Assembly: GCA_946415365.1 (NCBI GenBank)
Contig: CAMKSE010000018.1
Span: 1 to 64,000 of the forward strand
DNA length: 64,000 nt
Source of the DNA: an uncultured Prevotellaceae bacterium
GTDB lineage: Bacteria; Bacteroidota; Bacteroidia; Bacteroidales; Bacteroidaceae
Reading direction: 5' to 3'
Shown piece after piece: positions 34,455-43,727 of the stretch. How positions within the stretch are numbered: position 1 is the first letter of the stretch; each line of letters starts with the position of its first letter. A program made the translations under genes and the position numbers. Under the pieces are notes generated by a model, which was not told the origin of the DNA, searched no databases, and worked only from the letters and a program-made list of their open reading frames with translations.

Positions 34455-36203
34455 CTACTTCATTGATGCATAATGCCCGTCGAGCCACTCCAGACGTTCG
34501 TCGAAGAACTGAAGGACATTCTCGACTTCCTCTTCCCATGTGTCGAAACTGAAGCTGAGCCATTGGCGGTTGTCAGGCCACATGTTGAAGTTGTCAGCCT
34601 GAGCAGTACCGATACGTTCGCGGACGAGGCTGATTTCATCAAGGATCTGTTGTTTCTTTTCCTTGAACTTGGCCCACTCTGTCTTGACGGCCTCAATGAA
34701 TCCGGGGGATTTCATCAAATATTTGAAATAGAATAATCCATCCCAAGTGATATCGTTATACATTGGATATGTTTTACCCCAGGACGAATTGCGAAGGCCA
34801 AGACTCCATTCTGCGTCCCACATGGGCATCATCTTCAGCTTGGAAGAACGGGAGGGTAATACATAGAAGCAATTAGGGTCGAGCAGCACAAATGCGGCAC
34901 AGGCTACATGGAATTTCGCAAAGCTTGTTACGTCAATATAGTTCTGATAGTCTGTGCTGCTGGGATCATTGGTCAGCTGGCTCAAGGCGTCCTCCATCTG
35001 GTAGACGTAGTCCTTGATGAAATTGTAATTCTCGTCATCTTCTTCGATATCCTCGTCATCATCAGGGTACTTGAAACTGAATCCATGTTGCCTCAGTCCG
35101 TATCCTGTCTTATCCGCCAAAAGTGAACTGATGAAGGATACCTTTTCGTCCAGGTAATAGTTGTCGTCTTCAATGATAAAGCCGTCGTCCTCGATGTTGA
35201 CTCTGTCAGGAGATTTCTCAATCTTGTCTGTTAGCACGTAGACGCCCTGATAGATCCCATTGACGAAGAGGTTGACGTGTTGATAATGAATGCTGAATTC
35301 GATTTCGGCAGCTCTGGAAACAGCACTCATGAAAGCTGTACGCAGCATTGTACGGTCAAAATATTCGGCGAGAAGTATCCAGTCTTTGTTCTCAGGGAAG
35401 CCGAAGGGACTCTGTTTCTTTGAGAACTTGATGGCATAGGGCTTCTTTGGTAAAAGCCATGTGTTGTTGCCTCGTCCTTTGACCTTTCCAGAGGAGTTGA
35501 TGACCTGACCGTCATTGTCGATAACAGTTAAGGTGGAACCCTCCATCCAGTAGTCCTTGCTGGTAATGCTATCACCGTTAGAGGTGTTCACCATGACTAC
35601 GGGAAGGCCTGTGCACTCTGGGGTTGCAGATGAGGGAATACGGCCGGTATAATAATTATAGGTTACGCCTGCTTCGAACTGCCTGCCCTTGAAGTCGCCA
35701 CCGACAGCATAGACATTACCTTTGTCATCATAGACCTTAACAGATAATTCATGGCCAGACATGTCGCATGGTATGATTGGGACGCAAAGAACGAGAGGCG
35801 TCTGCCTGGTGGAGATGTGTATGTCTTTTAGCGTCAAGACCTGCGTGGTGGATGTTGTTTTGGGCTTCAGTTCACCTGTAGCCAGATCGAGTTTGGCTTC
35901 GGTTATTAGTAAGTCGTCAGTCTGCAACACCGCAGCTTTGTAGTCACCCGGTGGAACGCCAATATATATGTTGATAATACTGAAAAGACGTCTGGCGTTG
36001 AGTGAAGGCAATCCTGTGGAATTCTTGTCTGTGTAAAAAGAATGGTTTATGAAATGTTTGAAGTTGCCGTTGCCCTCCTGCGTTTGACCGTTCATCGAAA
36101 TAGTCACTTCAGATGATTGGGCATACACATTATTTATACCTGCGGACACAAATCCAATCGGCATGAATAATAATATGGATGCAATGATGCAGAACTTCTT
36201 CAT
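34455..36203 (-). CDS. Secreted CotH-family protein (1)
   Basis: 582 residues from the ATG at 36203, which starts the signal peptide MKKFCIIASILLFMPIGFVSA. The N-terminal 200 residues are beta-rich and unassigned. The CotH domain follows with KGRGNNTWLLPKKPYAIKF, GVYVLTDKIEKSPDRVNIED and MPMWDAEWSLGLR, the conserved blocks of this atypical kinase-like family. CotH proteins can phosphorylate proteins in spores or sit in carbohydrate-active clusters of Bacteroidetes; the role here is not known. Single leftward gene whose 3' end lies 27 bp from dyad element C. Confidence 0.88.
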   Translation of the reverse strand: MKKFCIIASILLFMPIGFVSAGINNVYAQSSEVTISMNGQTQEGNGNFKHFINHSFYTDKNSTGLPSLNARRLFSIINIYIGVPPGDYKAAVLQTDDLLITEAKLDLATGELKPKTTSTTQVLTLKDIHISTRQTPLVLCVPIIPCDMSGHELSVKVYDDKGNVYAVGGDFKGRQFEAGVTYNYYTGRIPSSATPECTGLPVVMVNTSNGDSITSKDYWMEGSTLTVIDNDGQVINSSGKVKGRGNNTWLLPKKPYAIKFSKKQSPFGFPENKDWILLAEYFDRTMLRTAFMSAVSRAAEIEFSIHYQHVNLFVNGIYQGVYVLTDKIEKSPDRVNIEDDGFIIEDDNYYLDEKVSFISSLLADKTGYGLRQHGFSFKYPDDDEDIEEDDENYNFIKDYVYQMEDALSQLTNDPSSTDYQNYIDVTSFAKFHVACAAFVLLDPNCFYVLPSRSSKLKMMPMWDAEWSLGLRNSSWGKTYPMYNDITWDGLFYFKYLMKSPGFIEAVKTEWAKFKEKKQQILDEISLVRERIGTAQADNFNMWPDNRQWLSFSFDTWEEEVENVLQFFDERLEWLDGHYASMK

Positions 36204-36320
36204 TTCTTTTCGATTGCAAATACAGGCAGGGGTTTCCGAGACTTCCAGATTTTGAGGGAATATTTTGGGGGTGAGCATGATGCCCGCCCCCAAAAACGGA
36301 TTGTCGATTATCAGTAAGTG

Positions 36321-37802
36321 TTAATAACTTCTGGCGATGATGACGCGGGCCTTGGAGGGCTTGCCGCTGACCATATCGACACCTGGCGTCTGCTCCACAC
36401 CGAAGGGCACGCAGCGGATGGTGGCCTGGGTCTCTTCCTTGATCTGTGCCTCGGTCTCGGCGGTGCCGTCCCAGTGGCAGAGGAAGAAGCCGCCGTCCTT
36501 CACACGCTCCTTGAACTCCTCGTAGTTGTCGCACTCGTAGATGTGGGCGTCGCGGTAGTCCTTGGCCTTCTTGAAGATGTTCTGCTGGATGTCGTCGAGA
36601 AGCTGCTCGACATAGTCGGCAATGCCTTCGAAGGGGCGTGTCTCCTTCTCGAGCGTGTCGCGGCGCATGACTTCGATGGTGCCGTTCTCCAGGTCGCGGG
36701 CTCCGAGGACCAGGCGCACGGGAACACCCTTCAGCTCATAGTCGGCAAACTTGAAGCCTGGGCGCTTGTTGTCGGCATCGTCGAACTTGACGGTGATGCC
36801 TTTGGCGCGCAGGGCTTCGATGACAGGCTGTATCTCGCGGTTCACCTGCTCCATCTGCTCGGGCTTGGTGGCGATGGGGATGATGACCACCTGGATGGGG
36901 GCAAGTCGCGGCGGCAGCACAAGACCGTTGTCGTCGGAGTGGGTCATGATAAGGGCTCCGATGAGACGGGTGGAGACGCCCCATGAAGTGGCCCACACGT
37001 ATTCGGGCTTGTTGTCTTTGTTCAGGTACTGTACCTCAAAGGCCTTGGCGAAGTTCTGTCCGAGGAAGTGGGAGGTGCCGCTCTGCAGGGCCTTGCCGTC
37101 CTGCATCATGGCTTCGATGGTATAGGTGTCGAGGGCACCGGCGAAACGCTCGGTTTCGCTCTTCACACCCTGCACTACGGGCACGGCCATCCACTCTTCG
37201 GCGAACTTGGCATAGACCTTGAGCATCTTCTGTGCCTCTTCCTCGGCTTCCTCACGGGTGGCATGGGCGGTGTGGCCCTCCTGCCAGAGGAACTCTGACG
37301 TGCGGAGGAAGGGACGGGTGCGCATCTCCCAGCGCATGACGTTACACCACTGGTTGCACATCAGGGGCAGGTCGCGCCAAGAGTGGATCCAGTTCTTATA
37401 GGTGTTCCAGATGATGGTCTCTGAGGTGGGACGGACAATCAGCTCTTCCTCGAGTTTTGCGGAGGGGTCTACCTCGACGCCGCTCTTGTCGTCCTTGGCA
37501 CGGAGGCGGTAGTGGGTGACCACGGCGCACTCCTTGGCGAAGCCCTCTACGTGCTCGGCCTCACGGCTGAGGAACGACTTGGGGATGAGCAGGGGGAAGT
37601 AGGCGTTCTGGGCGCCTGTCTCCTTGAACATCTTGTCGAGCTGCTGCTGCATCTTCTCCCAGATGGCATAGCCGTAGGGCTTGATGACCATACAGCCACG
37701 TACAGCACTCTGCTCGGCGAGGTCTGCCTTTACCACGAGGTCGTTGAACCACTGTGAGTAGTTGTCGGCCCTTTTCGTTAAATCTTTTAATTCTTTTGCC
37801 AT
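36321..37802 (-). CDS. proS: Prolyl-tRNA synthetase, short (archaeal/eukaryal-like) type
   Basis: 493 residues. It lacks the large editing insert of the long bacterial form and begins [20 protein letters not shown]. Class II motifs are visible: [16 protein letters not shown], the [24 protein letters not shown] block (motif 2) and a C-terminal region ending in SY. Charges tRNA-Pro with proline. Transcribed from the divergent region shared with the OmpA lipoprotein gene. Confidence 0.95.
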   Translation of the reverse strand: MAKELKDLTKRADNYSQWFNDLVVKADLAEQSAVRGCMVIKPYGYAIWEKMQQQLDKMFKETGAQNAYFPLLIPKSFLSREAEHVEGFAKECAVVTHYRLRAKDDKSGVEVDPSAKLEEELIVRPTSETIIWNTYKNWIHSWRDLPLMCNQWCNVMRWEMRTRPFLRTSEFLWQEGHTAHATREEAEEEAQKMLKVYAKFAEEWMAVPVVQGVKSETERFAGALDTYTIEAMMQDGKALQSGTSHFLGQNFAKAFEVQYLNKDNKPEYVWATSWGVSTRLIGALIMTHSDDNGLVLPPRLAPIQVVIIPIATKPEQMEQVNREIQPVIEALRAKGITVKFDDADNKRPGFKFADYELKGVPVRLVLGARDLENGTIEVMRRDTLEKETRPFEGIADYVEQLLDDIQQNIFKKAKDYRDAHIYECDNYEEFKERVKDGGFFLCHWDGTAETEAQIKEETQATIRCVPFGVEQTPGVDMVSGKPSKARVIIARSY

Positions 37803-37831
37803 TTTTTACTCCTATTTTTCGAATTTGCGTG

Positions 37832-37839
37832 CAAAATTA
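37832..37839 (-). promoter_or_regulatory. -7 box of proS
   Basis: Minus strand TAATTTTG, 30 bases before the ATG at 37802. Confidence 0.55.
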
Positions 37840-37850
37840 CATAAATTTTT

Positions 37851-37903
37851 AGATATAAGTACATAAGAACATATAATTTTTTGTTTCTTTTGTTCTTTTG
37901 TCT
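37851..37903. repeat. Repeated intergenic element, copy 1
   Basis: An imperfect inverted repeat built of 8-bp units (ATAAGTAC-type left half, TTCTTTTG-type right half). It is nearly identical to 40469-40520 and, like that copy, separates a leftward tRNA synthetase gene from a rightward lipoprotein gene. Confidence 0.75.
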
Positions 37904-37915
37904 GAAATTAATTAT

Positions 37916-37923
37916 TATCTTTG
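37916..37923 (+). promoter_or_regulatory. -7 box of the OmpA lipoprotein gene
   Basis: TATCTTTG, 41 bases before the ATG at 37964; TTTG boxes upstream have spacing of 15 or 23, neither ideal. Confidence 0.6.
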
Positions 37924-37963
37924 CAGCAGAAATCAATGTTTAACGATTAAAATTTTGTGAATT

Positions 37964-38662
37964 ATGAAAAGTTTAAAGTCAATTGCAATCGCTTTGTGCG
38001 CAGCACTGGTGGTTAGTTGTGGTATGAATAACACCGGTAAGGGTGCTCTTATCGGTGCAGGTGGCGGTGCAGCCCTGGGTGCTATCGTGGGTGCACTGGC
38101 TGGTAATACGGCCATCGGTGCCGCTGTAGGTGGTGCCGTGGGTGCTGGTGCCGGTGCTATCATCGGTAAGAAGATGGATAAGGCTAAGGCTGAGGCCGAG
38201 GCTGTGCAGAACGCACAGGTGGAGGCCGTGACAGATGCCAACGGTCTTGAGGCTGTGAAGGTGACCTTCGACTCTGGTATTCTCTTCACAACTGGTAGTT
38301 CAACGCTGAGTTCTACAGCTAAGACATCACTCTTCCAGTTTGCCAACGTGCTGAAGAACAATGCCGACTGTGATGTGGCTGTTCAAGGATATACCGACAA
38401 TGCCGGATGGAAGAACTCTACAGCTGCCCAGAGCCAGCAGAAGAATCTGGAGCTCTCTCAGAAGCGTGCCCAGAGCGTAACCGACTATCTGCTCCAGCAG
38501 GGTGTCAGCTATTCTCAGATCCGCAGCACGATGGGTTATGGCGAGTCAAACCCTGTGGCTGACAACAGCACGGCAGCAGGCAAGGCCCAGAACCGTCGCG
38601 TGGAGGTCTATATGTACGCTTCACAGAAGATGATTCAGGAGGCTCAGCAGCAGGCCCAGTAA
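37964..38662 (+). CDS. OmpA-family lipoprotein with glycine zipper (YiaD-like)
   Basis: 232 residues. The lipobox LVVSC marks lipidation at Cys19. Residues about 25-70 are a glycine-zipper stretch (GALIGAGGGAALGAIVGAL), and about 100-220 form an OmpA C-terminal domain with GYTDNAG, the LSQKRAQSVTDYLLQQGV helix and NRRVEVYM, the peptidoglycan-binding signature. It would link the outer membrane to the wall. The stop is followed directly by the mtgA start with no gap, so both act in the same envelope operon. Confidence 0.92.
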   Translation: MKSLKSIAIALCAALVVSCGMNNTGKGALIGAGGGAALGAIVGALAGNTAIGAAVGGAVGAGAGAIIGKKMDKAKAEAEAVQNAQVEAVTDANGLEAVKVTFDSGILFTTGSSTLSSTAKTSLFQFANVLKNNADCDVAVQGYTDNAGWKNSTAAQSQQKNLELSQKRAQSVTDYLLQQGVSYSQIRSTMGYGESNPVADNSTAAGKAQNRRVEVYMYASQKMIQEAQQQAQ

Positions 38663-39352
38663 ATGAAGTTGCTTAAGAAAATACTCCGTTGGGTATTATC
38701 AATCTTTTTCGGCTCTACCATCCTCGCGGTGGTAGGGCTTCGATTTATACCCGTATGGGTGACGCCACTGATGGTGATTCGCTGTTGTCAGCAGGTGTCG
38801 GATGGTAAGGGTCTGAAGCTGAGCCACGATTGGGTTTCCTTGGACGAGATATCGCCGAGTCTGCCCGTAGCGGTGATAGCCAGTGAGGACGGTCGGTTCA
38901 TGGAGCATCACGGCTTTGACTACAAGGCCATTGAGCATGCTGCCAAGCGGAATCGTGAGCATCCGGAGAAACGGAAGCTTGGTGCCTCGACCATCTCACA
39001 ACAGACAGCCAAGAATGTGTTCCTGTGGCCGGGCCGCTCGTGGGTGAGGAAGGGCTTTGAGGCCTACTTCACCGTGCTCATCGAACTGTTGTGGTCGAAG
39101 GAACGTATCATGGAGGTGTACCTCAATTCGATTGAAATGGGGGACGGTATCTATGGGGCGCAGGCTGTGGCGGAGGAGCATTTCCATACCGACGCCAAGC
39201 AGCTGACAAAGGCCCAGTGTGCCCTTATTGCCGCCACACTTCCCAACCCGCGCAAATACTCCAGCAAGTCGCCGTCGGCCTATATGCTGAAGCGACAGAA
39301 GAGAATACTGCGCGAGATGCAGTATGTGGGTACTTTCCCCGCGAAAAAATAA
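38663..39352 (+). CDS. mtgA: Monofunctional peptidoglycan transglycosylase (GT51)
   Basis: 229 residues with one N-terminal membrane segment. Catalytic block [13 protein letters not shown] with the first Glu, [21 protein letters not shown], the second Glu in [12 protein letters not shown], and [13 protein letters not shown] are all present, and there is no transpeptidase domain, as expected for MtgA. It polymerises lipid II into glycan strands. The stop is 8 bases from the converging pheS stop. Confidence 0.93.
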   Translation: MKLLKKILRWVLSIFFGSTILAVVGLRFIPVWVTPLMVIRCCQQVSDGKGLKLSHDWVSLDEISPSLPVAVIASEDGRFMEHHGFDYKAIEHAAKRNREHPEKRKLGASTISQQTAKNVFLWPGRSWVRKGFEAYFTVLIELLWSKERIMEVYLNSIEMGDGIYGAQAVAEEHFHTDAKQLTKAQCALIAATLPNPRKYSSKSPSAYMLKRQKRILREMQYVGTFPAKK

Positions 39353-39360
39353 GATCTGAT

Positions 39361-40422
39361 TTAGTTGGCAGACTCGAATTCCTCCAGGAATCGGGTATCG
39401 TTCTCGGAGAACATGCGGAGGTCGGAAACACGATACTTCAGGTTCGTGATGCGCTCCACACCCATGCCAAAGGCATAGCCGCTGTAGATCTTCGAGTCGA
39501 TGCCGCAGAGCTCGAGCACGTTGGGGTCGACCATGCCGCAACCGAGGATCTCAACCCATCCCGTATGCTTGCAGAAGCCGCAGCCTTCACCGCCACAGAT
39601 GAAGCAGGAGATATCCATCTCTGCAGAAGGTTCCGTGAAGGGGAAGTAGGAGGGGCGCAGACGGATGTTGGTGTCGGGGCCAAACATCTCCTTGGCAAAC
39701 GACAGGAGCACCTGCTTGAGGTCGGTAAACGATACGTTCTTGTCGATATAGAGTCCTTCCACCTGATGGAAGAAACAATGTGCGCGGGCCGTGATGGCCT
39801 CATTACGATAGACGCGTCCCGGGCAGATCACACGGATGGGAGCCGTGAGCTTGCCGTCTTCAGTGTGCATATGCTCCATCACACGAGCCTGGACAGAGGA
39901 GGTGTGGGAACGGAGCAGGATATTCTTCGTCACATCGTCGGGATGCTGAGAGACGAAGAAGGTGTCCTGCATGTCACGGGCAGGATGGTCGGCAGCGAAG
40001 TTCATCTTCGTGAACACGTGGAGATCGTCCTCCACTTCAGGACCATCGGCCAGGACGAAGCCCATGCGCGAGAAGATGTCGATGATCTCGTTGGTGACGA
40101 TGGTCAGCGGGTGACGGGTTCCCAGCTGGATGGGGTAGGGCGTACGCGTCAGGTCGATCTGCTCGTCGCCGGTCTCCTGCGTCTCACATTCCTCGCGCAA
40201 CTGGTTAATACGTTCTGTGGCAAGTGTCTTCAGCTCGTTGATCTTCATGCCAACGGTCTTCTTCTGGTCTGCTGCCACGTCACGGAAGTCGTTCATCAGC
40301 GCGGTGATCTCACCCTTCTTGCTGAGATATTTCAGTCGGAGCTTTTCTACTTCCTCGGCATTCTTGGCACTCATTTCCTGCACTTCCTTGAGCAGGTCAT
40401 CTATCTTGTCTATGATACTCAT
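39361..40422 (-). CDS. pheS: Phenylalanyl-tRNA synthetase alpha subunit
   Basis: 353 residues, full length. The N-terminal coiled coil is followed by the class II core: RTPYPIQLGTRHPLT, FADGPEVEDD-type (VLADGPEVEDDLHVF), LLRSHTSSVQ, FHQVEGLYIDKNVSFTDLK and FGMGVERITNLKY (motif 3). Two CxxC-type pairs occur in ISCFICGGEGCGFCKHTG, a common insertion in this subunit. It forms the alpha2beta2 enzyme with PheT, whose gene is not adjacent. Confidence 0.95.
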   Translation of the reverse strand: MSIIDKIDDLLKEVQEMSAKNAEEVEKLRLKYLSKKGEITALMNDFRDVAADQKKTVGMKINELKTLATERINQLREECETQETGDEQIDLTRTPYPIQLGTRHPLTIVTNEIIDIFSRMGFVLADGPEVEDDLHVFTKMNFAADHPARDMQDTFFVSQHPDDVTKNILLRSHTSSVQARVMEHMHTEDGKLTAPIRVICPGRVYRNEAITARAHCFFHQVEGLYIDKNVSFTDLKQVLLSFAKEMFGPDTNIRLRPSYFPFTEPSAEMDISCFICGGEGCGFCKHTGWVEILGCGMVDPNVLELCGIDSKIYSGYAFGMGVERITNLKYRVSDLRMFSENDTRFLEEFESAN

Positions 40423-40449
40423 AATTACGATTTATATCAAATTTGCGTG

Positions 40450-40457
40450 CAAAGGTA
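40450..40457 (-). promoter_or_regulatory. -7 box of pheS
   Basis: Minus strand TACCTTTG, 28 bases before the ATG at 40422. Confidence 0.6.
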
Positions 40458-40468
40458 CTTATTTTTTT

Positions 40469-40520
40469 AGACATAAGTACATAAGAACATAAAATTTTTG
40501 TTTCTTTTGTTCTTTTGTCT
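40469..40520. repeat. Repeated intergenic element, copy 2
   Basis: Near-identical to 37851-37903, with the same 8-bp units in inverted halves, again between a leftward tRNA synthetase and a rightward lipoprotein gene. Confidence 0.75.
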
Positions 40521-40531
40521 AAAATATTTAG

Positions 40532-40539
40532 TAATTTTG
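40532..40539 (+). promoter_or_regulatory. -7 box of the DUF4348-murB operon
   Basis: TAATTTTG, 53 bases before the ATG at 40592; nearest TTTG 22 bases upstream. Confidence 0.5.
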
Positions 40540-40591
40540 CCGAAAAATTTGAGAGAACCACTGAAAAAAGAACTCAATAGAGGTGAAGTAG

Positions 40592-41434
40592 ATGAGAAAG
40601 TTTCTATGGCCGAATCTGATTTGTGTGCTGCTGACATTCTCCTGTACGGGAAAGCAGACGGTGACAGATATTGAGGACTTGACTGATTCAGTAGCAGACT
40701 CTACGGACACCGTTGTGGTGGATACGCTTGAGCAACTGATCACTGAGACGCCAATGCCAAGAGCTGCCGACGCTATGTTCGATGACTTCGTGTTCAACTT
40801 TGTAGCCAACAAGCGGTTGCAGCTCGAGCGGATTGTGTTTCCTCTGCGGGTAACCAATGCCGACGGACAGACCGCCATGACGGAGAAGTCGCAATGGAAG
40901 ATGGAGCACTTCTTCATGCGTCAGGGCTATTACACGCTGCTCTTCGGCGACGACAAGCAGATGGCTCACATGAAGGATACGGCGGTGAGTGAGGCTGTGG
41001 TGGAGAAGATCATGCTCAGGAAGAACGAGGTGAAAGACTATTATTTCCAGCGTATCAAGGGTGCATGGATGATGCGAGAGGTGAGGGTCACTTCCATCGA
41101 GTCGAATCCCAATGCCTCGTTCCTCGCTTTCTATAAGCGTTTTGTGTCAGACACTACGTTCCAGGTGAAGAGCATCAACGAGACGGTGGAATTCGTCGGC
41201 CCCGATCCTGACGACGACTTCAACATGATGGAAGGTGTGATTACGCCCGACACCTGGGAGGCTTTCGCGCCGCAGTTGCCCGAGAAGATGCTCTATAACA
41301 TCATCTACGGCAAGCCGGTGCCGGAGGGAAACCAGAAGATATTCCTCATGCGGGGCGTGGCCAACGGACTTGAGCTGGAATTGCGCTTCAAACGTATCGG
41401 GAACCGCTGGCTGCTGACGAAAATGACTACCTGA
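40592..41434 (+). CDS. DUF4348 lipoprotein
   Basis: 280 residues. The N-terminus MRKFLWPNLICVLLTFSC is a lipoprotein signal with Cys18. The body matches DUF4348: a low-complexity acidic linker, then FDDFVFNFVANKRLQLERI, MTEKSQWKMEHFF and a C-terminal beta-rich region ending LRFKRIGNRWLLTKM. Fold similar to SnoaL/NTF2-like proteins is possible. Function is not known. The stop overlaps the murB start (TGATG). Confidence 0.85.
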   Translation: MRKFLWPNLICVLLTFSCTGKQTVTDIEDLTDSVADSTDTVVVDTLEQLITETPMPRAADAMFDDFVFNFVANKRLQLERIVFPLRVTNADGQTAMTEKSQWKMEHFFMRQGYYTLLFGDDKQMAHMKDTAVSEAVVEKIMLRKNEVKDYYFQRIKGAWMMREVRVTSIESNPNASFLAFYKRFVSDTTFQVKSINETVEFVGPDPDDDFNMMEGVITPDTWEAFAPQLPEKMLYNIIYGKPVPEGNQKIFLMRGVANGLELELRFKRIGNRWLLTKMTT

Positions 41435-42462
41435 TGAAAGATTTCAAGAATTACAGTCTGAAGGAACACAACACATTTGGCATCAACGCCAAGTGCAAAC
41501 GCTATTTGGAGTTTGAAAGTGACGTCGAGGCTATAGAGGTGGCTGAGATCCTGAGGAAGTCGCAGTTACCATATATAATAATAGGTGGAGGCAGTAATCT
41601 GCTGCTGACGAAGGACTTCGACGGTATCGTGGTGCGTTCCGGCATCAAGGGCTATCAGTTTGAGGAGTCAGGAGGCGGGAGTCAGGAGGCGGAAGTCAGG
41701 ATGACCTGTGGTAGCGGTGAGGTATGGGACGATATGGTGGCTACGAGCATCGAGGCAGGCTACTACGGCATGGAGAACCTCTCGCTGATACCTGGCGATG
41801 TGGGGGCGTCGGCCGTGCAGAATATCGGTGCCTACGGTATGGAGGCCCAATACCTGATACTGTGTGTGCGGATGATAGAGATAGCCACGGGAAAGACCTG
41901 GACGATAGACAAGGAGGCGTGCGAATATGGTTACCGTCAGAGCCGGTTCAAGCATGATTGGAAGAACCGTTTCCTGATCACGAGGGTGACCTACGGACTC
42001 TCAAAGACTTTCCGTCCGAATCTCGACTACGGTAATATCCGTGCAGAACTGGAGCGTAAGGGCATCCAGGAACCTACGGCCCAGCAGTTGCGCGACATCA
42101 TCATAGAGATACGTAACGCCAAACTGCCTGACCCGAAGGTGGAGGGCAATGCCGGCAGTTTCTTCATGAACGCCATCGTCACCAAACAACGATGCGAGAA
42201 ACTGGCTAAGCAGTATCCGGATATGCCACACTTCGAGGTTGACTCCCGTCATGAGAAGATTCCTGTAGGTTGGATGATTGAACAATGTGGTTGGAAGGGA
42301 AAGACACTCGGCCGTGCCGGTGTCCACGACCGACAGGCGCTGGTGCTCGTCAACCGGGGTGGGGCTACAGGTGAGGAAATCGTCGCTCTCTGCGAGGCCA
42401 TCCGAAAGGATGTGCGTGAAAAGTTCGGCATTGTTATCCATCCTGAGGTGAACATTATTTAG
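41434..42462 (+). CDS. murB: UDP-N-acetylenolpyruvoylglucosamine reductase
   Basis: 342 residues, the long (type I) form of MurB. It opens with NYSLKEHNTFGINAKC, then the FAD-binding block IIIGGGSNLLLTKDFDGIVV, LIPGDVGASAVQNIGAYGME, GNAGSFFMNAIV with the catalytic Ser, and a C-terminal Glu in FGIVIHPEVNII. It reduces the enolpyruvyl group to make UDP-MurNAc. Translationally coupled to the DUF4348 gene. Confidence 0.95.
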   Translation: MKDFKNYSLKEHNTFGINAKCKRYLEFESDVEAIEVAEILRKSQLPYIIIGGGSNLLLTKDFDGIVVRSGIKGYQFEESGGGSQEAEVRMTCGSGEVWDDMVATSIEAGYYGMENLSLIPGDVGASAVQNIGAYGMEAQYLILCVRMIEIATGKTWTIDKEACEYGYRQSRFKHDWKNRFLITRVTYGLSKTFRPNLDYGNIRAELERKGIQEPTAQQLRDIIIEIRNAKLPDPKVEGNAGSFFMNAIVTKQRCEKLAKQYPDMPHFEVDSRHEKIPVGWMIEQCGWKGKTLGRAGVHDRQALVLVNRGGATGEEIVALCEAIRKDVREKFGIVIHPEVNII

Positions 42463-42463
42463 A

Positions 42464-42485
42464 GTTTACAGTTTACGGTTTACAG
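42464..42485. repeat. GTTTACAGTTTAC-type repeat
   Basis: Three GTTTAC units filling the gap between murB and the next gene; reverse complement of the type at 26672-26698 and 51927-51955. Confidence 0.6.
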
Positions 42486-43247
42486 ATGAAACTGACATTT
42501 TTAGGAACGGGAACATCGTGCGGCGTGCCTGTCATAGGTTGCCAGTGTGAGGTGTGCAGGAGCAACGATCCGAAAGACAAGCGCCTGCGCTGTTCAGCTC
42601 TCGTGGAGAGCGACACGACCCGTCTGCTCATAGACTGTGGTCCCGACTTCCGTCAGCAGATACTGCCGCAGCCCTTCAGGAAGATTGACGGTATTCTGAT
42701 CACCCACTCACACTATGACCATATGGGCGGCATGGACGACATACGGCCCTACTGCCAGTTTGGGGAGATCAACGTCTATGCCGATCCACAGGCTAAGCAG
42801 TCGATGCTCGAGATGTTGCCATACTGTTTCGCGGAGAATCGCTATCCTGGCGTACCTGCCATCGGACTGCATGAGATACATCCGCATCAGCCGCTGAGTA
42901 TCGGTGATATCGACATTATGCCGGTAGAGGTGATGCATGGCAAACTGCCCATTTTGGGGTTCCGCATCGGTAAACTGACGTATATCACGGATATGAAGAC
43001 CATCGACGATACGGAGTTCCCTTATCTGGAGGGAACGGAGCTGTTGGTGGTTAACGCTCTACGTTTCATAAAGCCTCACCACTCGCACCAGTTGGTTGAC
43101 GATGCCATAGCGTTTGCGCAAAGGGTAGGGGCCAGGCGTACACTTCTCATACACATGTGTCACGACATAGGACTACATGATGAAGTAAATAGCAAATTAC
43201 CAGAAGGAATAGAACTGGCCTTTGACGGACAGGAAATCATGTTCTGA
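42486..43247 (+). CDS. MBL-fold metallohydrolase (PhnP-like)
   Basis: 253 residues. An N-terminal CGVPVIGCQCEVCRS zinc-cysteine block is typical of the PhnP subgroup. The metal-binding motif THSHYDHMGGMDD follows, then VEVMHGKLPILGFRIG, YITDMKTI with the bridging Asp, and a final LLIHMCHDIG His. PhnP-type enzymes cleave cyclic phosphodiesters; the substrate here is not certain. Third gene of the operon with DUF4348 and murB. Confidence 0.9.
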   Translation: MKLTFLGTGTSCGVPVIGCQCEVCRSNDPKDKRLRCSALVESDTTRLLIDCGPDFRQQILPQPFRKIDGILITHSHYDHMGGMDDIRPYCQFGEINVYADPQAKQSMLEMLPYCFAENRYPGVPAIGLHEIHPHQPLSIGDIDIMPVEVMHGKLPILGFRIGKLTYITDMKTIDDTEFPYLEGTELLVVNALRFIKPHHSHQLVDDAIAFAQRVGARRTLLIHMCHDIGLHDEVNSKLPEGIELAFDGQEIMF

Positions 43248-43320
43248 CTGTAAAAATGTCTTTAATGGACCCTTGGTTTGTTAAAAAGAGTTTAAGAGTT
43301 GCACTTTTTAGATATAAATG

Positions 43321-43351
43321 TTTGCATGATATGAAATAAATCGTATCTTTG
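43321..43351 (+). promoter_or_regulatory. Promoter of the short candidate ncRNA
   Basis: TTTG (43321-43324), 19 bases, TATCTTTG (43344-43351). A perfect consensus with no protein gene on this strand within the following 1.1 kb. Confidence 0.75.
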
Positions 43352-43356
43352 CACTG

Positions 43357-43420
43357 TGTTTTTCATAGTATTAGATTTAAGGTTAACAAAGGTTTTGGGT
43401 CACAGCGGTGACCCTTTTTA
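43357..43420 (+). ncRNA. Candidate short structured RNA, about 64 nt
   Basis: A full promoter is followed after about 40 nt by a strong hairpin terminator (43397-43414 plus T run), with no open frame between. The internal segment around 43370-43395 (TATTAGATTTAAGGTTAACA) looks familiar as a conserved intergenic sequence of Bacteroidetes; a Bacteroidales-1-like family is possible, but I cannot confirm the identity. Confidence 0.6.
43397..43420 (+). terminator. Rho-independent terminator of the candidate ncRNA
   Basis: GGGTCAC-AGCG-GTGACCC followed by TTTTTA. The T run is on the plus strand only. Confidence 0.85.
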
Positions 43421-43426
43421 TTTGTC

Positions 43427-43714
43427 CTAACGTTTTTTCTTGGATTTCTTTCCTGACGATTTTCCAAACAGGTTCCCATAGCCCTTCATCAGTTTCCGTA
43501 TCAGCAGAAAGGCATCGATGGCAGTAATGCTGTTGGCTATCAGGCCTGAGATGTATTCACCCTTCGTGCTATTTTCTCGTTTGATGAAGGTCTGGTTCCA
43601 CAATGTGCTGAATTTGGTGCTGTCTTGCTGGATAGCCTCGGCGAGTTCCTCCTTTCTCAGGCGGATCTCTTCCAACGAGTGGTATTGGTGGGTTGACTTC
43701 TTGACGGGAAGCAT
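43427..43714 (-). CDS. Small basic protein of the YtxH/holin-like operon
   Basis: 95 residues, no signal peptide, ending in a run of Lys/Arg (GKKSKKKR). It begins MLPVKKSTHQYHSLEEIRLRK, and a moderately hydrophobic stretch (ANSITAIDAFLLIRKLM) may lie on the membrane. Family not recognised; similar small proteins often follow holin-like genes in Bacteroidetes. Third gene of the leftward operon, 13 bases from the previous stop. Confidence 0.7.
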   Translation of the reverse strand: MLPVKKSTHQYHSLEEIRLRKEELAEAIQQDSTKFSTLWNQTFIKRENSTKGEYISGLIANSITAIDAFLLIRKLMKGYGNLFGKSSGKKSKKKR

Positions 43715-43727
43715 GGGACGGAAAGAA

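Noticed and set aside
36318..36986. Plus-strand frame over proS
   Set aside because: Antisense shadow of proS, Leu/Val/Gly-rich without a recognisable domain.
39217..40470. Open frame of 417 codons on the plus strand over pheS
   Set aside because: Antisense of a full-length pheS with all motifs; its length results from codon bias.
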